DNA of 64,000 nucleotides from Sedimentibacter saalensis (GCF_007830175.1 NZ_VLKH01000002.1:434001-498000), one strand, 5' to 3'. Counted from the first letter of the stretch, positions 8,878-17,161 are shown. The notes: generated by a model from the letters alone, not told the origin. Translations and numbers: made by a program.

Positions 8878-9768
8878 TTATTCAGCCTTTGGAGGACTCT
8901 TAAACAGCCATGCAAATCCTGTTTCAGCAGTTATTATTGCCACAAATATAAACATGAATGCTATAATTGTCATTATGGAATATTTTTCTCCTAGAAAAAT
9001 CACTCCAAAAACACTTCCAATTACAGATTCCAGACTGAGAATAATTGCAGCATGTGTTGTTGATGTATATTTTTGTCCTACTGTCTGCATGAGGAAGCAA
9101 AGCATTGTAGATACCAGTCCAAGATAAAGCATGCTTAATGATCCGCTTAAGTTCAATGTTATTGTTTTGTTTTCAAAAATCATCATTATGAAAAATATTA
9201 CTGTACTTGTTAAAAGCTGCAAAGTTGACAAAATGACCGGATCCTTGTCCTGAGATGCTATGCCTGTTGCAACCACCTGCCATGCAAATGATATGGCACA
9301 TAAAAATGTAAGGAAGTCCCACTTGTTGAATTTACCGAAATTGTCAAAATCCACAGTCAAAAATATTATTCCAACAAACATCAAGACAGCTGCAATAACA
9401 TTGTTTTTTCCAGGTTTCTTTTTTGTCACCATCCAAAAGAAAAACGGAATCATCACTACACCGGTTCCTGTCAGAAAAGCTGAATTACCTGCTGTTGTTC
9501 CTTCAAGACCGAATGTCTGAAGAATGTATCCCAAGGCAAGAAAAAGTCCCATGACTATTCCGGCCTTTAAATCTGATGCAGTTGTTTTTCTCAGGTTTTT
9601 ATTGAATATTACCAGAGAAGCTGCCGATGCAATTGCAAATCTTATGAAAAGAAGCTGTGATGTTGTGAAAAAGTCCAGAGCAATCTTTGTTACTGTAAAG
9701 CCTGTCCCCCAAAAAAACGCCACAAAAAACAGCATTAAATCTGCTTGTCTCGATGTTAAGTGTTTCAT
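8878..9768 (-). CDS. DMT-superfamily (EamA) permease
   Basis: A 296-residue membrane protein with about ten hydrophobic segments arranged as two EamA repeats (first about residues 8-140, second about 150-290). Typical repeat features are FFWGTGFTVTKIALDFF near the start and HAAIILSLESVIGSVFGVIFLGE in the second half. Such permeases usually export amino acids or other metabolites, but the substrate cannot be read from sequence. The gene follows the racemase by 14 bases and is probably co-transcribed with it, which fits an amino-acid-related role (inference). The ATG at 9768 has GGAGG upstream. Confidence 0.88.
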   Translation of the reverse strand: MKHLTSRQADLMLFFVAFFWGTGFTVTKIALDFFTTSQLLFIRFAIASAASLVIFNKNLRKTTASDLKAGIVMGLFLALGYILQTFGLEGTTAGNSAFLTGTGVVMIPFFFWMVTKKKPGKNNVIAAVLMFVGIIFLTVDFDNFGKFNKWDFLTFLCAISFAWQVVATGIASQDKDPVILSTLQLLTSTVIFFIMMIFENKTITLNLSGSLSMLYLGLVSTMLCFLMQTVGQKYTSTTHAAIILSLESVIGSVFGVIFLGEKYSIMTIIAFMFIFVAIITAETGFAWLFKSPPKAE

Positions 9769-9782
9769 ATATTCCTCCGGTG

Positions 9783-10478
9783 TTAGTTAAGCTGCCCTCC
9801 GGCAAACTCAATTGATTTTTCTGTCAGTACTTCTATAGGATTTATAAAGTTTCCTTCAAACTTGTACAGGTACTGTGCAGATGAAAGTTCTGTACAGCCC
9901 AGCAAAAATGATGTTGCTCCCATTTCCTTCAGCTCTTTAACTGCATTGAACATAAGAGCCGTTCCTTCATTGTAGTTTCCTTTTTTAATTACATCATAAA
10001 TAAACTTCATGACATCAGCCTGTGATTTACCAGGAATAACTGTCTTTATACCGAGTCTTGCATAATAATTTTCATAAATTTTTGATTTTATTGTACCGTC
10101 AGTTGCCAGAATTCCAACCACCGTATCACTGCCATATTTTTCAGCAGTGTACTTTACAGTTTCTTCAACCATATTTATAAAAGGAATATTTACGCCTTCC
10201 TGTATTGTATTGATGAAATAATGTGCTGTATTGCAGGGCATTATTAAAAAGTCTGCTCCGCTGCTTTCAAGTATTTTTGCAGACTTAATAAGTTCAACGG
10301 TCGGATCCTCTCCGTCTGATATGATTGCTTTTGTTCTGTCCGGTATATTTGTGTTGCTGTCAATTAAAACACGAATGTGATCCTGGTCTCTCAAGGCTTT
10401 CGTTCTTAAAACTATTCTTTCATACAAGTGCACAGTTGCCAGAGGACCCATTCCTCCTATGATTCCTATTGTTTTCAT
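9783..10478 (-). CDS. aspartate/glutamate racemase family protein
   Basis: A 231-residue enzyme of the cofactor-independent amino-acid racemase family, which inverts the alpha carbon by a two-cysteine mechanism. Both catalytic cysteine motifs are present: MPCNTAHYF in the first half and LGCTELS in the second. The start GIIGGMGPLATVHLYERI is typical of aspartate racemases and YgeA-like proteins. The ATG at 10478 follows GAGGTGG. Its partner gene is a DMT permease 14 bases downstream. Whether the substrate is aspartate, glutamate or another amino acid is not resolved. Confidence 0.88.
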   Translation of the reverse strand: MKTIGIIGGMGPLATVHLYERIVLRTKALRDQDHIRVLIDSNTNIPDRTKAIISDGEDPTVELIKSAKILESSGADFLIMPCNTAHYFINTIQEGVNIPFINMVEETVKYTAEKYGSDTVVGILATDGTIKSKIYENYYARLGIKTVIPGKSQADVMKFIYDVIKKGNYNEGTALMFNAVKELKEMGATSFLLGCTELSSAQYLYKFEGNFINPIEVLTEKSIEFAGGQLN

Positions 10479-10566
10479 TTTCCACCTCAATTGTAATATC
10501 ATGCATTATTACATTATATCACATTCAAATATTAGCAACAACTATTTTTGATATGGTACCTAAGCT

Positions 10567-10594
10567 AAAAAAACAAGCATGCGCTTGTTTTTTT
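10567..10594 (-). terminator. terminator overlapping the DUF4397 gene stop codon
   Basis: AAAAACAAGC-ATGC-GCTTGTTTTT forms a strong stem with A and T runs on both sides, so it can work in either direction. It overlaps the stop codon at 10593-10595. Confidence 0.8.
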
Positions 10595-11312
10595 AACAAA
10601 GTTCAAGATAATTGACTCCGTCTTCAGGTATTATAAGCTGAATATCTTTACTCTCTTCTTTTTCAGCAATAAATAAATTGTAATGCATCCTTGGGGCGAA
10701 ATCCACATAAGGTAATTTAAGTACATTGTTTTTAGTATTTATGTTTCTTAAGTACAACGTATAGATTCCTGAAGGAATTGCTATATTGCCAGAAGCATCT
10801 CCATAAGCAACATGAGAGAAAAGAACTGTACCGTCCTGGGCAACAAGTTCCATTTCCGGTGCGTTTAAAGCTATGTTTGTGAGTCTCACCGATGACATTT
10901 TTCCCTTTATTGAATTTTCCTTTTCCTCAGGAACCATCAATATGCTTATATCCTCAGGATCATCATCATCCCTTGTTACTACCCCTGTATATGCCAAATT
11001 CCTGCCCATTTTCAGATTTGTTTCAAAAATTAAGTTTTTAGAATCAAGAGCATCGTAAATTTTCACATGGTATGTTCCCGGTTCAAACTTAACGTATTTT
11101 GTGAGTCCGCCGATTTTCAAATCTTCAGCCATAAGTATTTCATTGACCTGTATGTCAATGGGTTTATCAGCATAGGCGTTAAGTATCCTGAAATATGATT
11201 TTTTGCAGCGGCATCCTCCCTGCATTGCAACATTATTGTAATAATCTAAATATCCGTTGAAGTAAGGATATTTGCTGTAATCCATTCTATTGTTTTCATT
11301 AATAGAACTCAT
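10593..11312 (-). CDS. DUF4397-domain protein
   Basis: A 239-residue protein whose body matches my memory of the DUF4397 pattern: two beta-rich repeats of the form RILNAYADKPIDIQVN ... FEPGTYHVKIYDA and RLTNIALNAPEMELV ... IPSGIYTLYLRN. The family is common in spore formers; its biochemical role is unknown. No signal peptide is seen. The N-terminus is Tyr/Asn-rich with a CRC motif, as often seen in coat-associated proteins (inference). The start at 11312 rather than 11330 is set by GGGGTGA at 11317-11323. That site lies in the arm of a perfect 13-bp hairpin. Confidence 0.8.
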   Translation of the reverse strand: MSSINENNRMDYSKYPYFNGYLDYYNNVAMQGGCRCKKSYFRILNAYADKPIDIQVNEILMAEDLKIGGLTKYVKFEPGTYHVKIYDALDSKNLIFETNLKMGRNLAYTGVVTRDDDDPEDISILMVPEEKENSIKGKMSSVRLTNIALNAPEMELVAQDGTVLFSHVAYGDASGNIAIPSGIYTLYLRNINTKNNVLKLPYVDFAPRMHYNLFIAEKEESKDIQLIIPEDGVNYLELC

Positions 11313-11317
11313 AAATT

Positions 11318-11351
11318 CACCCCTTTTCATTTTATTATATGAAAAGGGGTG
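11318..11351 (-). promoter_or_regulatory. perfect hairpin covering the ribosome binding site of the DUF4397 gene
   Basis: CACCCCTTTTCAT and ATGAAAAGGGGTG form a 13-bp perfect stem with an 8-base loop (11331-11338). On the minus-strand transcript the 3' arm contains the Shine-Dalgarno sequence AAAAGGGGTG of the gene starting at 11312. No T-run follows it, so it does not look like a terminator for the upstream gene. Confidence 0.7.
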
Positions 11352-11367
11352 TTAAATGTTCTAATGC

Positions 11368-11871
11368 TTAAATAAAGACTTCCGGTAACTTCACATATCT
11401 TTCTACTATCTCAGCAAACTGTTCAAGATACTCTTTATCTGTCTGGTCAAATCTGCCAAGTTTCGGGCTGTCGATGTCAAGAACTCCAACAATCTTATTT
11501 TCTATTAAAAGTGGTATTACTATTTCCGAATTTGACTGAGAATCGCATGCAATGTGTCCAGGAAATTCATGAACATTTTTCACTAGCTGAGTTTTTCTTT
11601 GTTCAGCTGCTGTTCCGCACACTCCCTTTCCAATCTGAATGTGCGTGCACGCAGGCTTTCCTTGGAATGGTCCAAGAACAAGTTCTCCATTTTTATAAAC
11701 ATAAAATCCCGCCCAGTTTATATCATCCATGAGCATCCACAATAAAGCTGCAGCATTAGACAGATTTGCAAGCCAGTCAGGTTCTTCAGAAATAAGTCCT
11801 TCCAATGACATATTCATGTACTCATATAATTCTTCTTTTGATTCGAATTTGATTTCTTCAATGTTGTTCAA
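11368..11871 (-). CDS. msrC: free methionine-(R)-sulfoxide reductase, GAF-type
   Basis: A 167-residue single-GAF-domain protein of the fRMsr family, which reduces free methionine-R-sulfoxide with thiols. The three family cysteines are present in order: PACTHIQIGKGVCGTAAE and then HIACDSQSNSEIVIPL. The segment INWAGFYVYKNGELVLGPFQG is also diagnostic. Translation most likely starts at a TTG (11871-11869) with GGGGGT five bases upstream; the first in-frame ATG lies 18 codons on and has no ribosome site. The DUF4397 gene lies 55 bases downstream. Confidence 0.9.
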   Translation of the reverse strand: MNNIEEIKFESKEELYEYMNMSLEGLISEEPDWLANLSNAAALLWMLMDDINWAGFYVYKNGELVLGPFQGKPACTHIQIGKGVCGTAAEQRKTQLVKNVHEFPGHIACDSQSNSEIVIPLLIENKIVGVLDIDSPKLGRFDQTDKEYLEQFAEIVERYVKLPEVFI

Positions 11872-11954
11872 TTTTTACCCCCGATGCATTTTTTTAAATA
11901 TTATATATTAAAACACTCCTTATAACAATACAACAATTTTATAAAATAAAAATT

Positions 11955-11985
11955 AATGCGGCGTTACTTATATTAACGCCGCATT
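11955..11985 (-). terminator. terminator of leuS
   Basis: A 12-bp perfect stem AATGCGGCGTTA/TAACGCCGCATT with a 7-base loop, followed on the minus strand by a T-rich tail, five bases after the leuS stop. Confidence 0.9.
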
Positions 11986-11989
11986 TAAA

Positions 11990-14401
11990 TTATTTTACAA
12001 CTATGTTGTAGATTTTTCCTGCAACATAAATTTCTTTAACAATGGATTTTCCTTCCATATACTTATTGATATTTTCATCTTCATTTGCAAGCTTTCTTGC
12101 TGTTTCAACATCAGCGTCTTTAGATAAAGTAATTTTTCCTCTAACCTTACCGCTTATCTGAACAGGAAGCTCTATGACATCATCAACTGTTTTATTTTCA
12201 TCCCAAACTGGCCACTCTGCTTCGTTAAGCATTCCTCCGAAGTTTTGTTCCTGCCATATTTCTTCCGTTGCGTGAGGTGCAACCGGGTTTAACAATGTTA
12301 CAAATGATTTAAGTTCATCTCTCGTAACGAAACCGTCGTTGAACACTTCGTTTACAAAACTCATCATGGCAGCAATTGCAGTGTTGAACTTCATTGCTTC
12401 ATAGTCTTCGCTTACTTTTTTGATTGTTTTGTGCATTAAAGTCATATGCTTTTCTGAGTATCCTTCACCTTCAACAATCATATCCTGCAGTTTCCATGTA
12501 CGGTCTAAGAATCTCTTACATCCTTTAACGCTTGAATCATTCCAAATAGCATATTTTTCATAATCACCAATGAACATGATGTATGTTCTTAAAGTGTCTG
12601 CTCCGAATTCATCGATAATGTCATTAGGGTTAACAACATTTCCTCTTGATTTTGACATTTTTTCTCCGTCAGAACCAAGTATCAAACCCTGTGCTGTACG
12701 TTTAGCATATGGTTCAGGGAATGGAACTGCACCTATATCGTACAGGAATCTGTGCCAGAATCTTGAATAGATCAAGTGTCTTGTAACATGCTCCATACCA
12801 CCGTTGTACCAGTCAATAGGTCCCCAGTAATTAAAATTTTCCTTTGATGCAATTGCTTCATGATTTCTTGGGTCCATATATCTCAAGAAATACCATGATG
12901 AACCTGCCCATTGAGGCATAGTGTCTGTTTCTCTCTTAGCATCGCCGCCGCATACAGGACATTTCACATTAACCCATTCTGCAATATTTGCAAGAGGAGA
13001 TTCACCTGTGTCCGTAGGCTGATAATTTTCAACATCCGGAAGTCTAACAGGAAGCTCATCTTCAGGAACAGGAACCATTCCGCAGTGAGGGCAGTGTATT
13101 ATTGGAATAGGCTCTCCCCAGTATCTTTGCCTGTTAAATGCCCAGTCTTTCATCTTATAGTTTGTTTTTCTTTCTCCAAGCTTGTTATCCTGGAGATAAT
13201 CTATCATTTTAGCAATAGCATCTTTCACCTGAAGGCCGTTCAAAATGCCAGAATTAACCATAGTTCCTTCTTCAACATCTGTAAAGGCTTCTTCCTGAAC
13301 ATTTCCGCCTGCAATGACCTCAATTATAGGAATATTGAACTTCTTTGCAAATTCCCAGTCTCTTGAGTCGTGAGCAGGAACTGCCATTATTGCTCCTGTT
13401 CCGTAGCCCATCATTACATAATCTGCAACCCATACCGGAACTTCTTCACCGGAAACAGGATTTATTGCTTTAAGTCCTTTTATTTCAACACCAGTCTTGT
13501 CTTTGGCAAGCTGCACTCTTTCAAATTCAGTCTTCTTTCTTGACTGATCCTGATAATCGTGTATTTCATCTATATTTGATATTCTGGATTCATATTTTTC
13601 AAGGAAAGGATGCTCCGGAGCAATAACCATGAATGTAACTCCGTACAATGTATCCGGTCTTGTGGTGAACACTCTTAAATTGTCATCTGTATCTTTTAAT
13701 TTGAAGTCTACTTCAGCACCATAAGAACGACCAATCCAGTTTTCCTGCTCAAGTCTTATTCTTGGGAGAAAATCAACTTCATTGAGTCCTTCAAGCAGTT
13801 TATCGGCATATTCCCTGATTTTCAGGAACCATACATCTTTTTCCATCTGTACAACTTCGCTTCCGCATCTGTCGCATACACCATTTTGTGATTCTTCATT
13901 TGCAAGAACAACTTTACATTTGTTACAGAAGTTTACATATGTTTTGTCCTTGAATGCAAGATTGTGTTTGAACAGCTGAACAAAAATCCACTGAGTCCAT
14001 TTGTAATATTCAGGATCTGTTGTATCAACAGTTCTTGACCAGTCAAAAGAATATCCCGCTGCCTTTAATTGAGATGTAAAAACCTTTATGTTGTCATCTG
14101 TTACTTTTCTAGGATGCTTGCCTGTCTGCATAGCATAATTTTCTGTTGGAAGGCCGAATGCATCCCAGCCTATGGGAAACAATACGTTGTAACCTTCCAG
14201 TCTCCTTTTTCTTGAAATAACTTCAAGAGAAGTGTATGCACGAATATGGCCTACATGCAGACCTACCCCTGACGGATACGGAAATTCTACCAGACCATAA
14301 AATTTCTTCTTATCAGAATTGTCATGTGCTTTGAACGTCTCATTCTTTTCCCATATTTCCTGCCATTTTTTCTCTACGGCTTGTGGATTGTATGATTTCA
14401 T
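11990..14401 (-). CDS. leuS: leucyl-tRNA synthetase
   Basis: LeuRS charges tRNA-Leu. The 803-residue protein has the bacterial LeuRS layout. The HIGH motif HVGH is at residues 49-52 inside PYPSGVGLHVGHIRAYTSLE. The CP1 editing domain carries the threonine-rich TTRPDTLYG signature and the conserved MAVPAHDSRDWEFAKKF. A zinc-type CPHCG pair is present. KMSKS lies near residue 580 (GSDGEKMSKSRGNVVNPND). A tRNA-binding C-terminal domain ends the protein. ATG at 14401 follows TGGAGGAA. Expression is controlled by the upstream T-box. Confidence 0.98.
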   Translation of the reverse strand: MKSYNPQAVEKKWQEIWEKNETFKAHDNSDKKKFYGLVEFPYPSGVGLHVGHIRAYTSLEVISRKRRLEGYNVLFPIGWDAFGLPTENYAMQTGKHPRKVTDDNIKVFTSQLKAAGYSFDWSRTVDTTDPEYYKWTQWIFVQLFKHNLAFKDKTYVNFCNKCKVVLANEESQNGVCDRCGSEVVQMEKDVWFLKIREYADKLLEGLNEVDFLPRIRLEQENWIGRSYGAEVDFKLKDTDDNLRVFTTRPDTLYGVTFMVIAPEHPFLEKYESRISNIDEIHDYQDQSRKKTEFERVQLAKDKTGVEIKGLKAINPVSGEEVPVWVADYVMMGYGTGAIMAVPAHDSRDWEFAKKFNIPIIEVIAGGNVQEEAFTDVEEGTMVNSGILNGLQVKDAIAKMIDYLQDNKLGERKTNYKMKDWAFNRQRYWGEPIPIIHCPHCGMVPVPEDELPVRLPDVENYQPTDTGESPLANIAEWVNVKCPVCGGDAKRETDTMPQWAGSSWYFLRYMDPRNHEAIASKENFNYWGPIDWYNGGMEHVTRHLIYSRFWHRFLYDIGAVPFPEPYAKRTAQGLILGSDGEKMSKSRGNVVNPNDIIDEFGADTLRTYIMFIGDYEKYAIWNDSSVKGCKRFLDRTWKLQDMIVEGEGYSEKHMTLMHKTIKKVSEDYEAMKFNTAIAAMMSFVNEVFNDGFVTRDELKSFVTLLNPVAPHATEEIWQEQNFGGMLNEAEWPVWDENKTVDDVIELPVQISGKVRGKITLSKDADVETARKLANEDENINKYMEGKSIVKEIYVAGKIYNIVVK

Positions 14402-14440
14402 TTTATTCCTCCATTAATAATTTTGATATTATTTACGTTT

Positions 14441-14609
14441 GCCCTACCGCTGATTTTTTCTCCCTACGGTCGAAAAATCAGGGTTAGGGCATATCACAGT
14501 TTCGTTCACCAATTTATCAGCTCACTATCGTTCGCATAAATCGGGAACTCATTGCGTTTGACCTACCGCTGATTTTTTCTCCCTACGGTCGAAAAATCAG
14601 GGTTAGGGC
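14441..14609 (-). repeat. palindromic repeat units A-B-A' between the leuS T-box and leuS
   Basis: Two 50-bp copies of an imperfect palindrome (14441-14490 and 14560-14609) differ at one base and stand in direct orientation. Each pairs a GCCCTA(C)C... arm with a ...GGTTAGGGC arm around CCCTACGG. Between them lies a second palindromic unit (14491-14559) with arms GTTCACCAATTTAT and ATAAATCGGGAAC. A copy of the middle unit and a relative of the outer unit occur at the same place in the thrS leader (53488-53607). Confidence 0.85.
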
Positions 14610-14611
14610 AT

Positions 14612-14839
14612 AAAAAAAAGCCTCTCCCTTGCTGGGACGAAGACTCTCCGCGGTACCACCCAAATTAGGCAAAATGCCTCACTCTTATATTAACGGCAAT
14701 AACCGTTTGAAACTACTTGATTCGCTTCAAAAACTCATGGACGAGTTCAGTCTTCATATTTCTGCCTTGCACCAAACGGCAGTTCTCTGAAAATATGTAC
14801 AAACCTACTGCTTCCAATCACAGTAATATATTCATTTAT
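14612..14839 (-). promoter_or_regulatory. T-box riboswitch (leucine) controlling leuS
   Basis: The minus strand carries the T-box antiterminator core GGGTGGTACCGCG (14661-14649). It is followed by a terminator stem (14613-14645) ending in eight T residues. Upstream parts of Stem I are recognisable, including GGTGCAAGG in the distal loop. The specifier codon is most likely CTC (14745-14743) in GAACTC, which fits leucine and the downstream gene. Uncharged tRNA-Leu should favour readthrough. Confidence 0.9.
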
Positions 14840-14845
14840 CTTTGT

Positions 14846-14874
14846 ATTATATCAGAACGGCTTTTTGAATGCAA
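14846..14874 (-). promoter_or_regulatory. promoter of leuS T-box transcript
   Basis: Minus strand: TTGCAT (14874-14869), 17-base spacer, TATAAT (14851-14846), just upstream of the T-box leader. Confidence 0.8.
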
Positions 14875-14894
14875 TAATAAATTGCGGGTTTTGT

Positions 14895-14938
14895 AAAAAA
14901 AAAAGCCAGATAGCAGTTTAACACAGCTTGTCTGACTT
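14895..14938 (-). terminator. terminator of the DUF134 gene
   Basis: The minus strand reads AAGTCAGA...TCTGGCTT with an inner AGC/GCT pair, followed by a run of ten T residues, 20 bases after the stop. Confidence 0.8.
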
Positions 14939-14958
14939 CTAAGTATTTAAAGATAGTT

Positions 14959-15315
14959 TTATAATAAACCGTTGTAACTTCTTCTTGGACAGCGACAATC
15001 AACACATATTTCTCCATCTCCGTCGCACAGTTTGTAATCTCCGCCTTCAATTCTCAATACTTTTCCATTTACAAGAGATTCCGCAAGCTTCTTTCTTGCT
15101 TCGCTGTAGATCCCCTGAACAGTTGTACGGGCAACTTTCATTTGTCCGGCACACTCCTCCTGAGATAAGCCTTCCATATCGATTAACCGTATTGTTTCAT
15201 ATTCATCAACTGTCATTGTTACGAAAAAGTCACCCTCTATGGGTACATCTAAAGGCCCAAACCGGTTGCTGTCAGGAAGGCAGCAAACTTTTCTCCATTT
15301 TCTGGGTCTCGGCAT
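14959..15315 (-). CDS. DUF134 family predicted DNA-binding protein
   Basis: A 118-residue protein with the family hallmarks: [21 protein letters not shown] at the N-terminus, then a sigma-factor-like helix-turn-helix ([39 protein letters not shown]), and a C-terminal cysteine segment [16 protein letters not shown] likely to bind metal or an Fe-S cluster. DUF134 proteins are often found beside Mrp/NBP35 ATPases and NifX-like proteins, as here (mrp is 86 bases upstream in the same direction). Its targets are unknown. The start has AGAGGTG. Confidence 0.88.
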   Translation of the reverse strand: MPRPRKWRKVCCLPDSNRFGPLDVPIEGDFFVTMTVDEYETIRLIDMEGLSQEECAGQMKVARTTVQGIYSEARKKLAESLVNGKVLRIEGGDYKLCDGDGEICVDCRCPRRSYNGLL

Positions 15316-15401
15316 ATTTACACCTCTTTATATAATAAATTTTATGTCTATTATATACTAAACCATTATGAAATTATATTCAATTAATTAATTATTTAAC
15401 A

Positions 15402-16223
15402 TTATAAAATTTCAGCTATATTTCCAAATAAACTGTCATCTAACAGTTCTACCATTCCTCTGTCACAGGATGCTGCTATCTTTGGATCAATAGGAAGTTT
15501 TGCAATAATTTTTAAGTTGTGGCTTTTTGCAACATTATCAATATTGCTGTCTCCAAAAATTTTATATTCCTTATTGCAGTCAGGACATTTGAAATAAGAC
15601 ATGTTTTCAACTATGCCTATTATAGGTATGTTCATCATTTCAGCCATCTTAACAGCCTTTTCCACTATCATTGAAACAAGTTCCTGAGGTGAAGTTACAA
15701 TAACTATACCATCAATGGGTATGGACTGAAATACAGTCAAAGGAACATCTCCGGTTCCAGGAGGCATATCGACAAACAAATAATCAATGTCATTCCATAT
15801 TACTTCTGTCCAGAATTGTTTTACAGTGCCTGCAATAACTGGTCCTCTCCAAACTACTGGATCAGTATCATCTTCAAGCAACAGATTTATAGACATAATC
15901 TCAACTCCTGTCTTGCTTTTGCATGGCAGAATACCATATCCATTGCCTTTTGCTTTTTCAGTAATGCCAAAAGATTTTGGTATTGAAGGACCTGTTATGT
16001 CCGCATCTAAAATACCAACTCTGTGCCCACGCCTTTGCATAGTAACTGCAAGCATTGAAGTAACAAGAGATTTTCCCACTCCTCCTTTACCGCTGACAAC
16101 ACCTATTACTTTTTTAACGTTGCTCATCTTGTGAGGTTTTTCCATAAAGTCTGTTTTATCTTCTTTTCTGCTTTCGCATTCCTGGCTGCATGAACTGCAG
16201 TTTGAATTACAATTTTCGCTCAT
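15402..16223 (-). CDS. mrp: Mrp/NBP35-family Fe-S cluster carrier ATPase
   Basis: A 273-residue P-loop ATPase that assembles and transfers Fe-S clusters. The N-terminus has a short cysteine array (C5, C9, C12, C16). The deviant Walker A GKGGVGKS is at residues 45-52, followed by the DADITGPSIP switch segment and LFVDMPPGTGDVPLT. The CxxC pair that holds the bridging cluster at the dimer interface is in ENMSYFKCPDCNKEY. The gene is followed by the DUF134 gene. In this anaerobe it probably serves the hydrogenase and AOR cluster supply (inference). Confidence 0.93.
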   Translation of the reverse strand: MSENCNSNCSSCSQECESRKEDKTDFMEKPHKMSNVKKVIGVVSGKGGVGKSLVTSMLAVTMQRRGHRVGILDADITGPSIPKSFGITEKAKGNGYGILPCKSKTGVEIMSINLLLEDDTDPVVWRGPVIAGTVKQFWTEVIWNDIDYLFVDMPPGTGDVPLTVFQSIPIDGIVIVTSPQELVSMIVEKAVKMAEMMNIPIIGIVENMSYFKCPDCNKEYKIFGDSNIDNVAKSHNLKIIAKLPIDPKIAASCDRGMVELLDDSLFGNIAEIL

Positions 16224-16311
16224 TTTTAACTCCTAGTAATTATTTAGTGTTGGTTATAATTGTATAACAATCTCATATTAATTATACATCACATGTCAAT
16301 CGTTAATGTAT

Positions 16312-16325
16312 TTGACATATGTCAA
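16312..16325. promoter_or_regulatory. perfect 14-bp palindrome upstream of mrp
   Basis: TTGACATATGTCAA is a perfect palindrome; a half copy (ATGTCAAT) lies 25 bases away at 16293-16300. It is in the mrp/mntP intergenic region and may be an operator. No regulator is identified. Confidence 0.35.
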
Positions 16326-16401
16326 TTTTAAATATATAACTCTTCTCTTTCTATGTCAACAATATTTTATAATAAATTTTGTTAAAAATTACATAATAAC
16401 C

Positions 16402-16430
16402 TTGAAATCAAAAAATACACATGCTATAAT
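16402..16430 (+). promoter_or_regulatory. promoter of mntP
   Basis: TTGAAA (16402-16407), 17-base spacer, TATAAT (16425-16430); the transcript would start right at the riboswitch. Confidence 0.85.
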
Positions 16431-16436
16431 TATTTA

Positions 16437-16550
16437 AACTTCATGAGGGAGTAGTTTGCACTAAAGTGTTGCAAGTCAACATAATGATCTAAGATCTGGC
16501 TTGCATTAAAAAACGAGACTCATGCATCCGCTTGGCATGCATGAGTCTTT
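16437..16550 (+). promoter_or_regulatory. yybP-ykoY-type Mn2+ riboswitch with terminator, controlling mntP
   Basis: The leader has GAGGGAGTAG, the hallmark of the yybP-ykoY aptamer. CATGAG (16442-16447) can pair with CTCATG (16519-16524) to close the aptamer. The same CTCATG is part of an 11-bp perfect terminator stem (16517-16527 with 16537-16547) followed by TTTAATTTT. Ligand binding that favours the aptamer stem would therefore prevent termination and switch mntP on. Confidence 0.82.
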
Positions 16551-16568
16551 AATTTTGAAGGAGAAAAT

Positions 16569-17141
16569 ATGGGTTACTTTACTTTGCTTTTTACATCAAT
16601 AGGCTTGTCTATGGATGCCTGCGCAGTTTCAATTTCTAATGGAATGTGCTTTGGAAACATACATAAAAAACAAATAATATGGACTGCTTTGGCATTTGGA
16701 TTGTTTCAGGCATTCATGCCTGTAATAGGTTTCATAGTAGGTTCCGCATTCAGCAGGCAAATTTCATTTTTGGATCATTGGATTGCTCTCATTTTGCTTG
16801 GCTTCATAGGCGGCAAAATGATTAAGGAAGCAATCGAGGAACTTAAATTTCCGGAAGCATGTCTTACAGGCTCTAAATACCTTACATCTAAAATTCTGTT
16901 TGTTCAGGCAATTGCAACAAGCATAGATGCCCTGGCCGTAGGCATTGGATTTGCCGTTATGAATGTTAACATTACATATGCAGCTTTGTTCATTGGAACA
17001 ATAACATTTGCAACCTCAATACTTGGATCTAATCTTGGAAAAAAATTCGGAGAAATGTTCAAACAAAAAGCAGAAATACTTGGAGGAGCAATTCTTATAA
17101 TAATAGGTCTAAAAATATTTTTAGAACATACACTGCTTTAG
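16569..17141 (+). CDS. mntP: manganese efflux pump MntP
   Basis: MntP exports excess Mn2+. The 190-residue membrane protein has six hydrophobic helices in two related halves. Each half carries a conserved acidic motif: SIGLSMDACAVSISNG near the start and AIATSIDALAVGIGFAVM in the second half. AAGGAG precedes the ATG. The upstream Mn2+ riboswitch supports the assignment and gives its likely regulation. It is monocistronic and ends in terminator hairpins. Confidence 0.94.
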   Translation: MGYFTLLFTSIGLSMDACAVSISNGMCFGNIHKKQIIWTALAFGLFQAFMPVIGFIVGSAFSRQISFLDHWIALILLGFIGGKMIKEAIEELKFPEACLTGSKYLTSKILFVQAIATSIDALAVGIGFAVMNVNITYAALFIGTITFATSILGSNLGKKFGEMFKQKAEILGGAILIIIGLKIFLEHTLL

Positions 17142-17161
17142 AATCATATATACATAATAAA

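Noticed and set aside
11318-11351. Reading this hairpin as a terminator of the msrC gene
   Set aside because: No T-run follows on the minus strand, and the 3' arm is the ribosome site of the next gene.
14441-14609. CRISPR-like reading of the repeated units in the leuS leader
   Set aside because: Only two copies, palindromic over their whole length, with a palindromic unit between them; no cas genes are nearby.
14612-14839. tRNA-like gene in the leuS leader
   Set aside because: The conserved blocks are those of a T-box leader (antiterminator core, Stem I motifs), not a tRNA cloverleaf.
14847-15050. 67-residue frame at the end of the DUF134 gene
   Set aside because: It overlaps the DUF134 coding end and its terminator and lacks a ribosome site.
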